Shown piece after piece: positions 22,826 through 29,560 of a stretch of 32,835 bases of DNA. The DNA is from Prevotella sp. UBA7551 (GTDB lineage Bacteria > Bacteroidota > Bacteroidia > Bacteroidales > Bacteroidaceae): positions 6,170 to 39,004 of the forward strand of contig DLLX01000029.1 in the NCBI GenBank assembly GCA_002479145.1. The letters run 5' to 3'. The notes beneath the pieces are model-generated. The model had not been told where the DNA came from. It was given only the letters and a program-made list of their open reading frames with translations, and ran no database searches. Numbering within the stretch: the first letter of the stretch is position 1; each line of letters opens with the position of its first letter. The position numbers and the translations under genes are program-made.

Positions 22826-23974
22826 TTACATCTTCTTTTTCAGCCATTCTCCAAAGAACTTGTCGTATAATTCGTAAGTACCATCAACCTCTGTCACAAA
22901 GTCTTTGTCCAACAATCCCTTGATGGCTCCTTGCACAAAGCTTGCTGAAGGCAAATGATACCTTTTGATGAATGCTGACGAGGTAATGTTCTTCGCCTTG
23001 TCAGCTTTGCAAATGGCAAGGAGGAGTTCCTTTTGCTTGACTGGCAACTGGAATAAAAGGGATTCATAAGCAAAGGCACTCTCATCCAAAATCGAGTCAA
23101 GGGCTTCTGAAAGGGTCTTCTCGTCGGCTATGGTAAGGACTGTTGTCTGCTCATCAGCTGCTACTGTAGCATCCGTGATGGCGTATATCTTATTGAGCAT
23201 TCTTTGGAGATACCAAGTGATGCCATCGAAACGGTCGTAAATCTGATAAATGATTTCTCGCTTGATGGTTTTCTTACCAAACAGGCGAGTGGCGAAGTCG
23301 GCATACACCTCCTTGTCAATGGGACGAAGTGTCTTTATGGATGTGCTCTGGTAGAAAGGGCGTGCGTGGCTCAGAAACATCTCCGTCATCATGTTGCGTT
23401 GTGAACCAGCAAAGATGAAGTTGGTGTTGTGGCTATGCTGTACGTATGTACGCAGGATGGCCTCAACATTTTCATTCTTATAATTGGCAATAGTCTGGAA
23501 CTCGTCAATGGCAACAATGCACGGCTTGTCGGCCGTCTCCAGATAATGGAATATTTCCTGGAGTGTGGTCGTGGGACTGGTTATGTCGCCCAAATCCACA
23601 CCCCATGATGGATTCCCATTGATGTCAAAGCAGATGGAGGAACGGAGCGAGTGAAGGCAGTGGAGAAAATATTCCACAACTTTAGTGCCTTTGGGCTTGA
23701 GACTTTGCAGGATGCCCCGTCCCAACTCTTGGATAAAGTCAGCGAGGTTCTTGGTGGCATATATGTCTATCAAGAAAGTATAGTAATTCTTCTTAATAGC
23801 TTCTTGCGCATAGACATGCTGCACCAGCCCCGTCTTGCCGATTCTCCGAGGGGCAATCAAGCTCACATTGTTACCGTTTTTGATTTCCGCTATCAAGTCG
23901 GCGGTCTCTATTTCTCTGTCGCAGAAGTATTCATCCGATACATATCCACGAAGTACAAATGGGTTTTCTATCAT
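22826..23974 (-). CDS. AAA+ family ATPase (ATPase_2 type) with winged-helix tail
   Basis: This 382-aa protein begins MIENPFVLRGYVSDEYFCDR, the normal start of Bacteroidetes ATPase_2 proteins. Walker A is A41-PRRIGKTG49. Walker B is CIVAIDEF (152-159, D157 and E158). FIFAGSQ (187-193) fits sensor 1. The C-terminal third (about 290-382: KELLLAICKADKAKNITSSAFIKRYHLP, then GLLDKDFVTEVDGTYELYDKFFGEWLKK) reads as a winged helix. Family members are STAND-like ATPases of uncertain role, often present in several copies per genome; some are linked to defence or mobile DNA, but nothing here proves that. Two further in-frame ATGs lie just upstream (to 23980). It is monocistronic with its own -7 element. 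Confidence 0.88.
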   Translation of the reverse strand: MIENPFVLRGYVSDEYFCDREIETADLIAEIKNGNNVSLIAPRRIGKTGLVQHVYAQEAIKKNYYTFLIDIYATKNLADFIQELGRGILQSLKPKGTKVVEYFLHCLHSLRSSICFDINGNPSWGVDLGDITSPTTTLQEIFHYLETADKPCIVAIDEFQTIANYKNENVEAILRTYVQHSHNTNFIFAGSQRNMMTEMFLSHARPFYQSTSIKTLRPIDKEVYADFATRLFGKKTIKREIIYQIYDRFDGITWYLQRMLNKIYAITDATVAADEQTTVLTIADEKTLSEALDSILDESAFAYESLLFQLPVKQKELLLAICKADKAKNITSSAFIKRYHLPSASFVQGAIKGLLDKDFVTEVDGTYELYDKFFGEWLKKKM

Positions 23975-24035
23975 CATCACAATCCTGTATATACCATAGA
24001 CGATTCCTAAGGCCGATCCTTGGCGAATCTGTCTG

Positions 24036-24065
24036 CAAAGATAATTATAATACTTTTATTATAAT
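24036..24065 (-). promoter_or_regulatory. -7 element and flanking palindromic boxes upstream of the AAA+ gene
   Basis: Minus-strand TATCTTTG (24036-24043) is a good -7 element about 62 nt before the start codon. Just upstream, the self-complementary octamer ATTATAAT occurs twice (24044-24051 and 24058-24065) with starts 14 bp apart, across the -33 spacer. This is a plausible operator, although the DNA is simply very AT-rich. Confidence 0.45.
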
Positions 24066-24142
24066 CTTGTTATAACGAAAGTACAACAAAGATTAACGAA
24101 AAATGAAAAGATGTGCAATATAAGTGGATGATTTTAGGCTAC

Positions 24143-24168
24143 ATTTAACCCAATTCAGTCCAATGATC
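24143..24168 (+). repeat. Diverged copy of the dispersed repeat
   Basis: TTTAACCCAA-TTCAGTC followed by CAATGATC matches the TTTAACCC box and GTCATTAGA core seen at 3597-3630, with a one-base insertion in the core. It lies between the AAA+ gene and xseA. Confidence 0.45.
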
Positions 24169-24236
24169 ACTATAGGATATTGCAAACTTTTTGAGAATAA
24201 AGAGCAACAAGGGGCGTTTTTGCCCGAATAGGATAG

Positions 24237-25532
24237 CTATGCCTCCACTTTGGAGCGGACGTGGCCTTGTGCGAATTGTGTGTCGATAATTTCACCAGGG
24301 CGAAGACTTCTTGCACTTTTGACCACTTTGCCCTCATGAAGCGTCAGGCTGTAGCCCCGCTTGAGAAGCAGACGGGGGTCGAGGGCGCGGGCTTTCTGCT
24401 CCAACAGGTCGAGCTGGTGGCACGCATTGAGCAACCTCCGCTCCAAGGGCAACCGCAGATTGACGGTGAGCAGCCCGAGTTGATGGCGCGCCTCCTCCAG
24501 ATTTTGCTCCACAGCATGACCGATCCGGTCACTCAAGGAGGAGAGCCGGGCTTCCTGCCGCACCTTGACGACGGAGAAAAGCGACGTGATGGATGTGGAA
24601 AGCACATGCAACCGCTGCTGCTCGGCCTCCATCCTTTGCCGGGCATAGCGTGTGGCGCGCTCCTGCGCAGTCTCCACCGCCTCAAGAACCGTCGCCAGAT
24701 GATCGATAAGGAAGGCAGCGGCAGCCGTCGGAGTCTTCACCCGGGTATGCGACACGAAGTCGATCACGCTTTCATCCCGCTCATGCCCGATGCCGGTGAT
24801 GACGGGCAGGGGGAAGTTAGCTACGTTCTCAGCCAACAAGAGAGAGTCGAAGCCGCTCAAGTCAGCCACGGCACCACCACCACGGATGATGACCACCACA
24901 TCGTAATCGGCCACGGCGTCGTAGATGGCGTTCAAAGCCTCGATGACGGACGACTCCACCGACTCGCCCTGCATAGTGGCGGGGAAAAGCCGAAGGGAAA
25001 ATTGAAGGCCATACTCGTTGTTCTCCAACTGATTTTTGAAGTCGCCGTAGCCTGCTGCCCCCTCACTACTGACGACCGCCACACGCTGGGCAAAGCGCGG
25101 AAAGGGGAGCTGCTTGTTGAGGTCTATCACCCCCTCCTCCTTGAGTTGCCGCAGGATTTCCTGCCGATGGCGCATCATGTCGCCGAGGGAATACTCTGGA
25201 TTGATGTCGTCCACTATCCACGAGAAGCCGTAGAGGGGATGAAACTGCGCATGCACCTGCAGCATCACCTTCATCCCGGCATGGATGGGATGTCCCGTGG
25301 TACGCTCAAAGTAGGGACGCATCAGCATCCAGCGGTTGCGCCAGCAGCGTGCCTGGGCTTGTGCCACGGGGGTGTTGCGCCCCTCTTCCTTCTCCACAAG
25401 GCTCATGTAGCAGTGGCCTCCGCGCTCCCGGACTTCCGAAAGCTCGGCCTCCACCCAGTAGCTTTGGTCGAGTGTTTGGTCGATTACTTCGCCGACGAGG
25501 GCGTTGAGCTCCAGTAGTGACAATGCTTTCAT
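24237..25532 (-). CDS. xseA: Exodeoxyribonuclease VII large subunit
   Basis: This 431-aa protein is the catalytic large subunit of exonuclease VII, which degrades single-stranded DNA from both ends in repair and recombination. An N-terminal OB-fold (1 to about 105, LSLLELNALVGEVIDQTL, YWVEAELSEVRERGGHCYMSLVEK) precedes the nuclease domain. That domain has VVIIRGGGAVADLSGFDS and PVITGIGHERDESVIDFVSHTRVKTPTAAA, the family's two signature blocks. A long coiled coil and a C-terminal GYSLTLHEGKVVKS-type segment follow. The frame is open to 25619 across the tRNA terminator; the ATG at 25532 gives the family start MKALSLLELN. No xseB follows: the 230 bp downstream hold no open frame of suitable size. 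Confidence 0.94.
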   Translation of the reverse strand: MKALSLLELNALVGEVIDQTLDQSYWVEAELSEVRERGGHCYMSLVEKEEGRNTPVAQAQARCWRNRWMLMRPYFERTTGHPIHAGMKVMLQVHAQFHPLYGFSWIVDDINPEYSLGDMMRHRQEILRQLKEEGVIDLNKQLPFPRFAQRVAVVSSEGAAGYGDFKNQLENNEYGLQFSLRLFPATMQGESVESSVIEALNAIYDAVADYDVVVIIRGGGAVADLSGFDSLLLAENVANFPLPVITGIGHERDESVIDFVSHTRVKTPTAAAAFLIDHLATVLEAVETAQERATRYARQRMEAEQQRLHVLSTSITSLFSVVKVRQEARLSSLSDRIGHAVEQNLEEARHQLGLLTVNLRLPLERRLLNACHQLDLLEQKARALDPRLLLKRGYSLTLHEGKVVKSARSLRPGEIIDTQFAQGHVRSKVEA

Positions 25533-25598
25533 GTGCAAACTATCGTTGTTATTTTGCCCGAAAAAGAGCAGGCAAGCCAGCAACTGGCCTTCTAAAAT

Positions 25599-25626
25599 GA
25601 AAAAGAGGACTTGATCCAAGTCCTCT
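25599..25626 (-). terminator. Terminator of the tRNA-Lys transcript
   Basis: AGAGGACTTG (25604-25613) pairs perfectly with CAAGTCCTCT (25617-25626) around a 3-nt loop, and five or more T residues follow on the minus strand. It lies 29 nt past the encoded CCA of tRNA-Lys and 67 nt before the xseA start. Confidence 0.88.
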
Positions 25627-25654
25627 CCTGTTACGTGTTGAATTTAAAAGAATA

Positions 25655-25730
25655 TGGTGACCTGTATGGGGCTCGAACCCATGACCCCAACATTAAAAGT
25701 GTTGTGCTCTACCAGCTGAGCTAACAGGTC
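25655..25730 (-). tRNA. tRNA-Lys (anticodon TTT)
   Basis: This is a full 73-nt cloverleaf plus encoded CCA. The acceptor stem is GACCTGT/ACAGGTC with discriminator A. The D-arm contains AGCTCAGCTGGTAGAGC, and the anticodon loop CTTTTAA carries TTT at 25695-25697. The T-arm contains GGTTCGAGCC. It decodes AAA and AAG. It has its own promoter and terminator. Confidence 0.97.
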
Positions 25731-25813
25731 AATCCATTGTCTTTGCTTATTTAAGCCTACGCTTTTCTCTTCTCCTATTAAGTATTCCGCTCCATCTCTC
25801 GATTTTGCGGGTG

Positions 25814-25844
25814 CAAAGGTACGGCTTTTTATCGAATGCGGCAA
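25814..25844 (-). promoter_or_regulatory. Promoter of tRNA-Lys
   Basis: Minus-strand TACCTTTG (25814-25821) is preceded by TTG (25842-25844) at a 20-nt spacing. The predicted start lies about 80 nt before the mature tRNA 5' end. The remaining spacer up to 26108 holds no gene: it is AT-rich and marks the start of the accessory region. Confidence 0.6.
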
Positions 25845-26108
25845 GAAAAAGCCAATATTTTTTCTGACCTCCCCATATTCGCCTGTCTGAAAAGCATCTT
25901 TGCAGATTTCCGCATATAGGTTGAGTGGTTCTGATATCATGTTACTTTAAGCTTTGAAAACTATAAAGTTACTGACCATCAGCCACTCAACCAGGCTTTA
26001 TTAGTTATATCACGTTAATCAACTATCTTATTTTCAGGCGATTACATTAGAATTAACATACTATTGAGGATTAATTTCTTTATTCAATCTGTACACGTTA
26101 TTCCAACT

Positions 26109-26897
26109 TCAGAAAAGTCCCCACTCAGCAAATTTCTCGAATCCTCCCAAACTTTGGATATAGTTACGAGCAATCTCCACAATCTCACGATAAGGCTTAC
26201 CGTCAATAGTCTCATCGCCAATTGCGCAAAATAGCTCTACCTTCTTTCCTGTCTCTTGCGCTTTCAAAAAAGCGTAGATGTTGATTGAAACATCAGCCTT
26301 TGAAAGATCCTTCCCATGCATTCCACCGCCCGAAATACTTTGAGCCATATCCGAGCCAAGTTTGCGATTCGTTGCTCCTGCATCAACATCGGTACCTCCT
26401 ACCCAATCGCCAAGGGGATTGATAACAGCATTTGGATAGAGCTTCTTCAAATCCCCAGTCTTGGCATTGCTCTGACAGATTATCAGCTTGCCATTGCCTA
26501 ACACATACTTGCCATCGGAAGGATATGCCTTGTATATGTCATGGGCAATCCTGCTGAGTTGTTTTTCTTCCTCAGTTAGTGGCATACCTTTGAAGATACC
26601 ATTGTCGCCACAGCGGACTTCTCCGTCTTGGTTGCTTGCAAGTATTGGGTCTTGTGCTACTCTAATGAGAGATACTTTCAAGTCGTTACGTTTCGTGACT
26701 CTGCTAATAATAGCCTCAGCCTCAGCTTCTGAAATGTTCACACTACTCTCAATAATGATGCTTACAACACCATGTCCGAGCAGCACTTCAACTGCAATTC
26801 TCGGCTTCTCTACCTTTGAATAAGCCAGGTCAACCAACGCCCCTGCGATTCTGTCTGCCACCTTATCCGGATGGCTTGGATTTACTTTTTCAATCAT
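26109..26897 (-). CDS. Compact S-adenosylmethionine synthetase (MetK) homologue
   Basis: This 262-aa protein is clearly related to MetK, which makes SAM from methionine and ATP, but it is about 120-160 residues shorter than housekeeping enzymes. The key blocks survive: H9-P-D-K12 (methionine/ATP site), E37 in IAVEVLLGHG (metal or K+ site), GDNG (97-100, with D98 for Mg2+), G167-GTDVDAG174, N177-R-K179, a glycine run at 190-192, H194-GKD197, K200 and D202. It starts almost at the HPDK motif. The losses appear to be in the central part and C-terminus. Activity as a SAM synthetase is plausible but unproven; another ATP- or SAM-related reaction is possible. It lies 11 nt after the 351-aa partner gene in AT-rich accessory DNA. 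Confidence 0.82.
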   Translation of the reverse strand: MIEKVNPSHPDKVADRIAGALVDLAYSKVEKPRIAVEVLLGHGVVSIIIESSVNISEAEAEAIISRVTKRNDLKVSLIRVAQDPILASNQDGEVRCGDNGIFKGMPLTEEEKQLSRIAHDIYKAYPSDGKYVLGNGKLIICQSNAKTGDLKKLYPNAVINPLGDWVGGTDVDAGATNRKLGSDMAQSISGGGMHGKDLSKADVSINIYAFLKAQETGKKVELFCAIGDETIDGKPYREIVEIARNYIQSLGGFEKFAEWGLF

Positions 26898-26908
26898 TAT
26901 TTAATACT

Positions 26909-27964
26909 TTAAATATTATTCTTTTTATTCATGTAACTCTCTATTATTTTGCAACTTATGCCTTCTGAACGATATTTATTGATGAGGTCGTATTTCTTCG
27001 TGCTTATCTCATAATTTAAGTCTTCTATTTGCTTATTCAGCGGCGTTAACGCGCGTTGATAATCATTGCTGTTTATGCTTCCATTCTTCAGTTCGGCCTT
27101 CAAGCCTTGCTTACGCATCTTGATAGAGTTGATTTGAGCTTCACACTCCTCTTTAAAGGATTGAAAAGATGAAAATGCCTTAGTAATCTCCTCATCCTTG
27201 TACTTTCTAAAAGTATCTACATACAAAGAGTACCATTTTTCGGAATCTGCTGTAAGTCGCTCTACTTTTTTTTTCAATCCTTTTATCTCAGACCGCATAA
27301 AGCGTTCATTGATTTCTGTGGAATAGTCCCAACCGTCACCGTCCTCAGAGTGGAGGATATCAAGTACCTGTTCAAGTGTATAGGCTTGATAGATATGCTT
27401 TGCCTCGTCATAACGTGTATTGATTTCAGTGAATGGTGGCCAATAGCTTATAAATGAAGAAACCTGTATAGATTTAACCTTACCATCCTCATAAACTTCA
27501 GCACAGCGATTTGATCCGCTCATTGGACTGCCCGCCAAGTAGAAGACAAGGCTTCGATTGCCTTCTTTGTCTATGCGCAAAGCCTTTGTACAAACATCCC
27601 ACCACTCTAAATATATGCCCAAGGTAGGGGCCTGAAATCCCGATGTGCCTGTATATGCAAGTCCGTTTTGGACGGCTACAGGAGCAAGAAACATTCTACT
27701 GTCACCTTTGATGCGCTCACTATGTGCCAATAAGAAGAAAGCGTTGTCAGTGAAGAGCTTCTTCTGTTGCTCCATGTATTCTGTCGGTTTGGGTTGTGGC
27801 TTGCATGGCTTATTACCAATACTCAGATACGTACCTGTTGTATCCAAATGAATTTTGTCGGGCACAAATTTTGTTTGGGATGATTCCTTTGGGAAGCACT
27901 CAAGCACAGTGCCATTCATTAAGGTGATGCTATTTTGGGGTTGTTCTGTATTACTTTGTGTCAT
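26909..27964 (-). CDS. Unrecognised protein with coiled-coil tail, partner of the compact MetK homologue
   Basis: I do not recognise this 351-aa protein. It has no signal peptide or membrane segment, so it should be cytoplasmic. Residues about 15-215 look globular, with notable stretches GIYLEWWDVCTKALRID (116-132), FYLAGSPMSGSNRCAEVYEDG (141-161) and SFISYWPPFTEINTRYDEAKHIY (170-192). Residues about 220-345 are rich in Lys and Glu and should form long helices or a coiled coil (EIKGLKKKVERL, LTPLNKQIEDLNYEI). It is upstream of, and 11 nt from, the compact MetK homologue, so the two are almost surely made together. The AT-rich codon use differs from the chromosomal genes nearby. No clear TAnnTTTG element was found just upstream. 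Confidence 0.75.
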   Translation of the reverse strand: MTQSNTEQPQNSITLMNGTVLECFPKESSQTKFVPDKIHLDTTGTYLSIGNKPCKPQPKPTEYMEQQKKLFTDNAFFLLAHSERIKGDSRMFLAPVAVQNGLAYTGTSGFQAPTLGIYLEWWDVCTKALRIDKEGNRSLVFYLAGSPMSGSNRCAEVYEDGKVKSIQVSSFISYWPPFTEINTRYDEAKHIYQAYTLEQVLDILHSEDGDGWDYSTEINERFMRSEIKGLKKKVERLTADSEKWYSLYVDTFRKYKDEEITKAFSSFQSFKEECEAQINSIKMRKQGLKAELKNGSINSNDYQRALTPLNKQIEDLNYEISTKKYDLINKYRSEGISCKIIESYMNKKNNI

Positions 27965-28332
27965 TTTCTAATATATTTAATTGATGAATGAAATGCGTTT
28001 ACATAAAATATAAATATTCTTTAACTCCAAGTGATATCTCCAAAAGGGAACGGATAACCACCTGCCATATTTGAAAGAAGTGCTTTTTATACCGTCGACG
28101 ATATTACTTGCTTTGGAAATGAACAACAACAAACTGTCTGTGCAGCATCATAGTGTTCCACAAGTCCAGGTGAATTGATAATAGTGTCGGATGTAGAGCG
28201 GTTTGGACCGCACGAAATTGATGGTAATTTTTCATAAACAGAATTTTATTAGCGTTATTACTAATCGCATGCTTGCCACCGTTATTCTGACCGGTTGGCA
28301 CTGAATTAAATCAGTTCGTAATGCTTAATGAA
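27965..28332. other. AT-rich region without a convincing gene
   Basis: No known gene was recognised. A 65-codon minus-strand frame with a GTG start (28104-28301) begins VPTGQNNGGKH, which resembles MPTEQNSHGG in the small frame at 28485-28553. That suggests two related, decayed copies of some sequence. No promoter for the 351-aa gene could be placed here with confidence. Confidence 0.4.
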
Positions 28333-28488
28333 TTACAAAGTCATGAATTGACACGACAAAAGAGGCATATAGGCAAAAATGCCGATACCATTAAGTTCAC
28401 CATTAATATGATGAGCAGGAATGAATGTTTCTAAACTTGTCTTGATTTCTTTCCATAACGATTTTATTTAAAAGTTTATACTTTTCAT
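28333..28488 (-). pseudogene. Possible decayed reading frame with internal stop
   Basis: From the ATG at 28488 the frame reads MKSINF, a TAA stop, then 44 uninterrupted codons (IKSLWKEIKTSLETFIPAHH and onward) to a stop at 28333. The ATG overlaps the stop of the small frame at 28485-28553 (ATGA). The part after the stop looks protein-like, so a single nonsense change (TTA to TAA, for example) may have broken a small gene. No family was recognised. Confidence 0.3.
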
Positions 28489-28553
28489 GTCGATGCTCCA
28501 CCGTGGCTGTTCTGCTCGGTTGGCATCACCTCGTAAAAGGCTACTCTTGACAT
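28485..28553 (-). CDS. Possible 22-aa small protein behind a near-leaderless promoter
   Basis: The frame MSRVAFYEVMPTEQNSHGGA plus two residues begins 9 nt after a minus-strand TAACTTTG (28563-28570), a good -7 element. Promoter placement argues that it is translated. It could be a leader peptide for the broken frame that overlaps its stop codon. No family was recognised. Confidence 0.3.
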   Translation of the reverse strand: MSRVAFYEVMPTEQNSHGGAST

Positions 28554-28562
28554 TTTCGGGTG

Positions 28563-28570
28563 CAAAGTTA
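28563..28570 (-). promoter_or_regulatory. -7 promoter element reading leftward
   Basis: Minus-strand TAACTTTG matches TAnnTTTG. No TTTG lies at the usual spacing upstream. A transcript from here would run toward the 351-aa protein and compact MetK genes with a leader of nearly 600 nt. Confidence 0.45.
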
Positions 28571-28628
28571 ATACGTTTATTAGAGAAAACGAGGAAAGTC
28601 CATATTAAAAATAGTTAATAATGATACT

Positions 28629-28703
28629 TTAGAATTTTGCTAAATAGCAAGACACCGTCACCGTCTGGCCTTTCTTATTGATGAACTGGCCGTGTACCTT
28701 CAT
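28629..28703 (-). pseudogene. Truncated phage-type gene, N-terminal fragment only
   Basis: The 24-residue frame MKVHGQFINKKGQTVTVSCY plus LAKF starts 10 nt after the holin-like gene and stops early. The first 17 residues resemble the N-terminus of a large protein found in Bacteroidetes prophage or phage-tail-like clusters (MKI-GTFRNRKGE-type start), from memory. The reading frame then changes character at about 28650, as expected at a deletion junction. Confidence 0.4.
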
Positions 28704-28713
28704 AGTTTATAGT

Positions 28714-28992
28714 CTATTTACTTGTTTTGTTTGGTGTGTCATCCTTGCCGCCGCTCACATTCAGCTTCCCTTCAAGCTCTGCGATAATCTGCCTACGTGT
28801 CGATGAAACGTAAAGCGTAAGCCCGAATACTGACCCCGCATAGATGATGGTCTGTGCGAAGTACCACAGCACGGAATCGTCTATGGTGTGCTCATCCTCA
28901 ATGAAGAAGCTGAGAAACGAGAGGATGATGCCACTGGCAAGCATGATGCACGCCGTGGAGTATTGGATGATTTCTTTGCTATATCTTTCCAT
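28714..28992 (-). CDS. Small two-helix membrane protein, holin-like
   Basis: This 92-aa protein has two hydrophobic segments (about 11-31, YSTACIMLASGIILSFLSFF, and 44-62, YFAQTIIYAGSVFGLTLYV) joined by an acidic loop. A charged C-terminal tail carries QIIAELEGKLNVSGGKDD. Size and topology suit a phage holin or similar small inner-membrane protein. The flanking fragments look like remains of phage genes, which fits that idea. A reasonable purine-rich ribosome site (AAGGCAAGGAA) precedes the ATG. It could equally be an orphan membrane protein; no specific family is claimed. Confidence 0.65.
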   Translation of the reverse strand: MERYSKEIIQYSTACIMLASGIILSFLSFFIEDEHTIDDSVLWYFAQTIIYAGSVFGLTLYVSSTRRQIIAELEGKLNVSGGKDDTPNKTSK

Positions 28993-29007
28993 TTCCTTGC
29001 CTTTTTC

Positions 29008-29055
29008 TTATTCGGACGGCAGCCCGTGATAGGCTCCGATGTGGGGGGAATCCAT
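29008..29055 (-). pseudogene. Possible C-terminal remnant of a gene upstream of the holin-like gene
   Basis: A 15-codon frame MDSPHIGAYHGLPSE ends 16 nt before the holin-like start. It has the look of a protein C-terminus that has lost its body; the DNA just upstream turns abruptly AT-rich. It could also be an upstream peptide, or chance. Confidence 0.25.
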
Positions 29056-29098
29056 CAAGGCAAGTAAATAAAAATCAAGCAAAAAACATCTTGAATTG

Positions 29099-29130
29099 TT
29101 TGGCTATTTCAAATAAAATTACTATCTTTG
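29099..29130 (+). promoter_or_regulatory. Promoter of the small transcription unit
   Basis: TTTG (29099-29102), a 20-nt spacer and TATCTTTG (29123-29130) make a strong Bacteroidetes promoter. Transcription should start near 29136, 14 nt before the ATG of the 44-aa frame. Confidence 0.7.
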
Positions 29131-29149
29131 TAGTGTAATCAAAAAGAGA

Positions 29150-29284
29150 ATGATTACAAAGGAGAATCCGAAAACCTTGAAAAGAGTAGGGAAAAATGAA
29201 AACCCAAGCTTTATGAACATCCTCAAAACTTCATTAAAGATTTGGAAAATAGAAATTCTAACTTTTACGATTAGAATCTTCTAA
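29150..29284 (+). CDS. Possible 44-aa small basic protein (or small RNA)
   Basis: The frame starts MITKENPKTLKRVGKNENPS and ends in a hydrophobic, basic segment (WKIEILTFTIRIF). It lies exactly between a strong promoter (29099-29130) and a hairpin terminator (29287-29325), so this is a complete transcription unit of about 190-200 nt. The product may be a membrane-active small peptide, such as a type I toxin, or the RNA itself may be the product. The codons are rich in AAA and ATT, unlike neighbouring chromosomal genes. Confidence 0.4.
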   Translation: MITKENPKTLKRVGKNENPSFMNILKTSLKIWKIEILTFTIRIF

Positions 29285-29286
29285 GA

Positions 29287-29335
29287 CCAAGGGAGGCGGT
29301 GAGGAAGCACCACCTCCCTCCTTGGGCTTTCGTTT
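29287..29335 (+). terminator. Terminator of the small transcription unit
   Basis: CCAAGG (29287-29292) pairs with CCTTGG (29320-29325). Inner stems GAGG/CCTC and GGTG/CACC lie around an AGGAAG loop with a 3-nt bulge, and GCTTTCGTTT follows. It starts 3 nt after the stop of the 44-aa frame. Confidence 0.65.
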
Positions 29336-29370
29336 GCAAAATTACGAGTTTGTTTTCAAAAAAGGGAATT

Positions 29371-29553
29371 ATGGAGACAGAAAAAATGAAAACGTGGGGC
29401 GGTGCTCGCAAGGGAGCAGGACGCAAGAAGAAGTATGCGAAAAATGTGTACTTCAGTGCGACGCAGGAAGTGGCGGATATTCTTGAGCAGGTGGAAGGAA
29501 ACCGCAGCGACTTCATTAATCATTGCATCATGATGGCTGCGGGGCGGGGATGA
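29371..29553 (+). CDS. Small DNA-binding protein with GGARKGAGRK motif
   Basis: This 60-aa protein carries GGARKGAGRKKK (10-21), a basic AT-hook-like motif. A ribbon-helix-helix-like stretch follows: VYFSATQEVADILEQV (26-41) and GNRSDFINHCI (43-53). Proteins of this size and order are common in Bacteroidetes mobile elements and phages, where they act as small DNA-binding regulators. The frame is open to 29299, but that part lies in the preceding terminator, so the ATG at 29371 is the likely start. Downstream, after 7 nt, lies the remnant of a toxin gene. Confidence 0.65.
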   Translation: METEKMKTWGGARKGAGRKKKYAKNVYFSATQEVADILEQVEGNRSDFINHCIMMAAGRG

Positions 29554-29560
29554 GCGTCTG

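Noticed and set aside
24201..24225. GGGGC-GTTTTT-GCCC as an xseA terminator
   Set aside because: The stem is only four to five pairs and no T run follows on the minus strand.
24261..25517. 418-codon plus-strand frame
   Set aside because: It is the mirror of xseA, whose signature motifs are intact.
25644..25940. 98-codon minus-strand frame
   Set aside because: It translates straight through tRNA-Lys; the peptide LLAQLVEHNTFNVGVMGSSP is a classic false protein from that tRNA.
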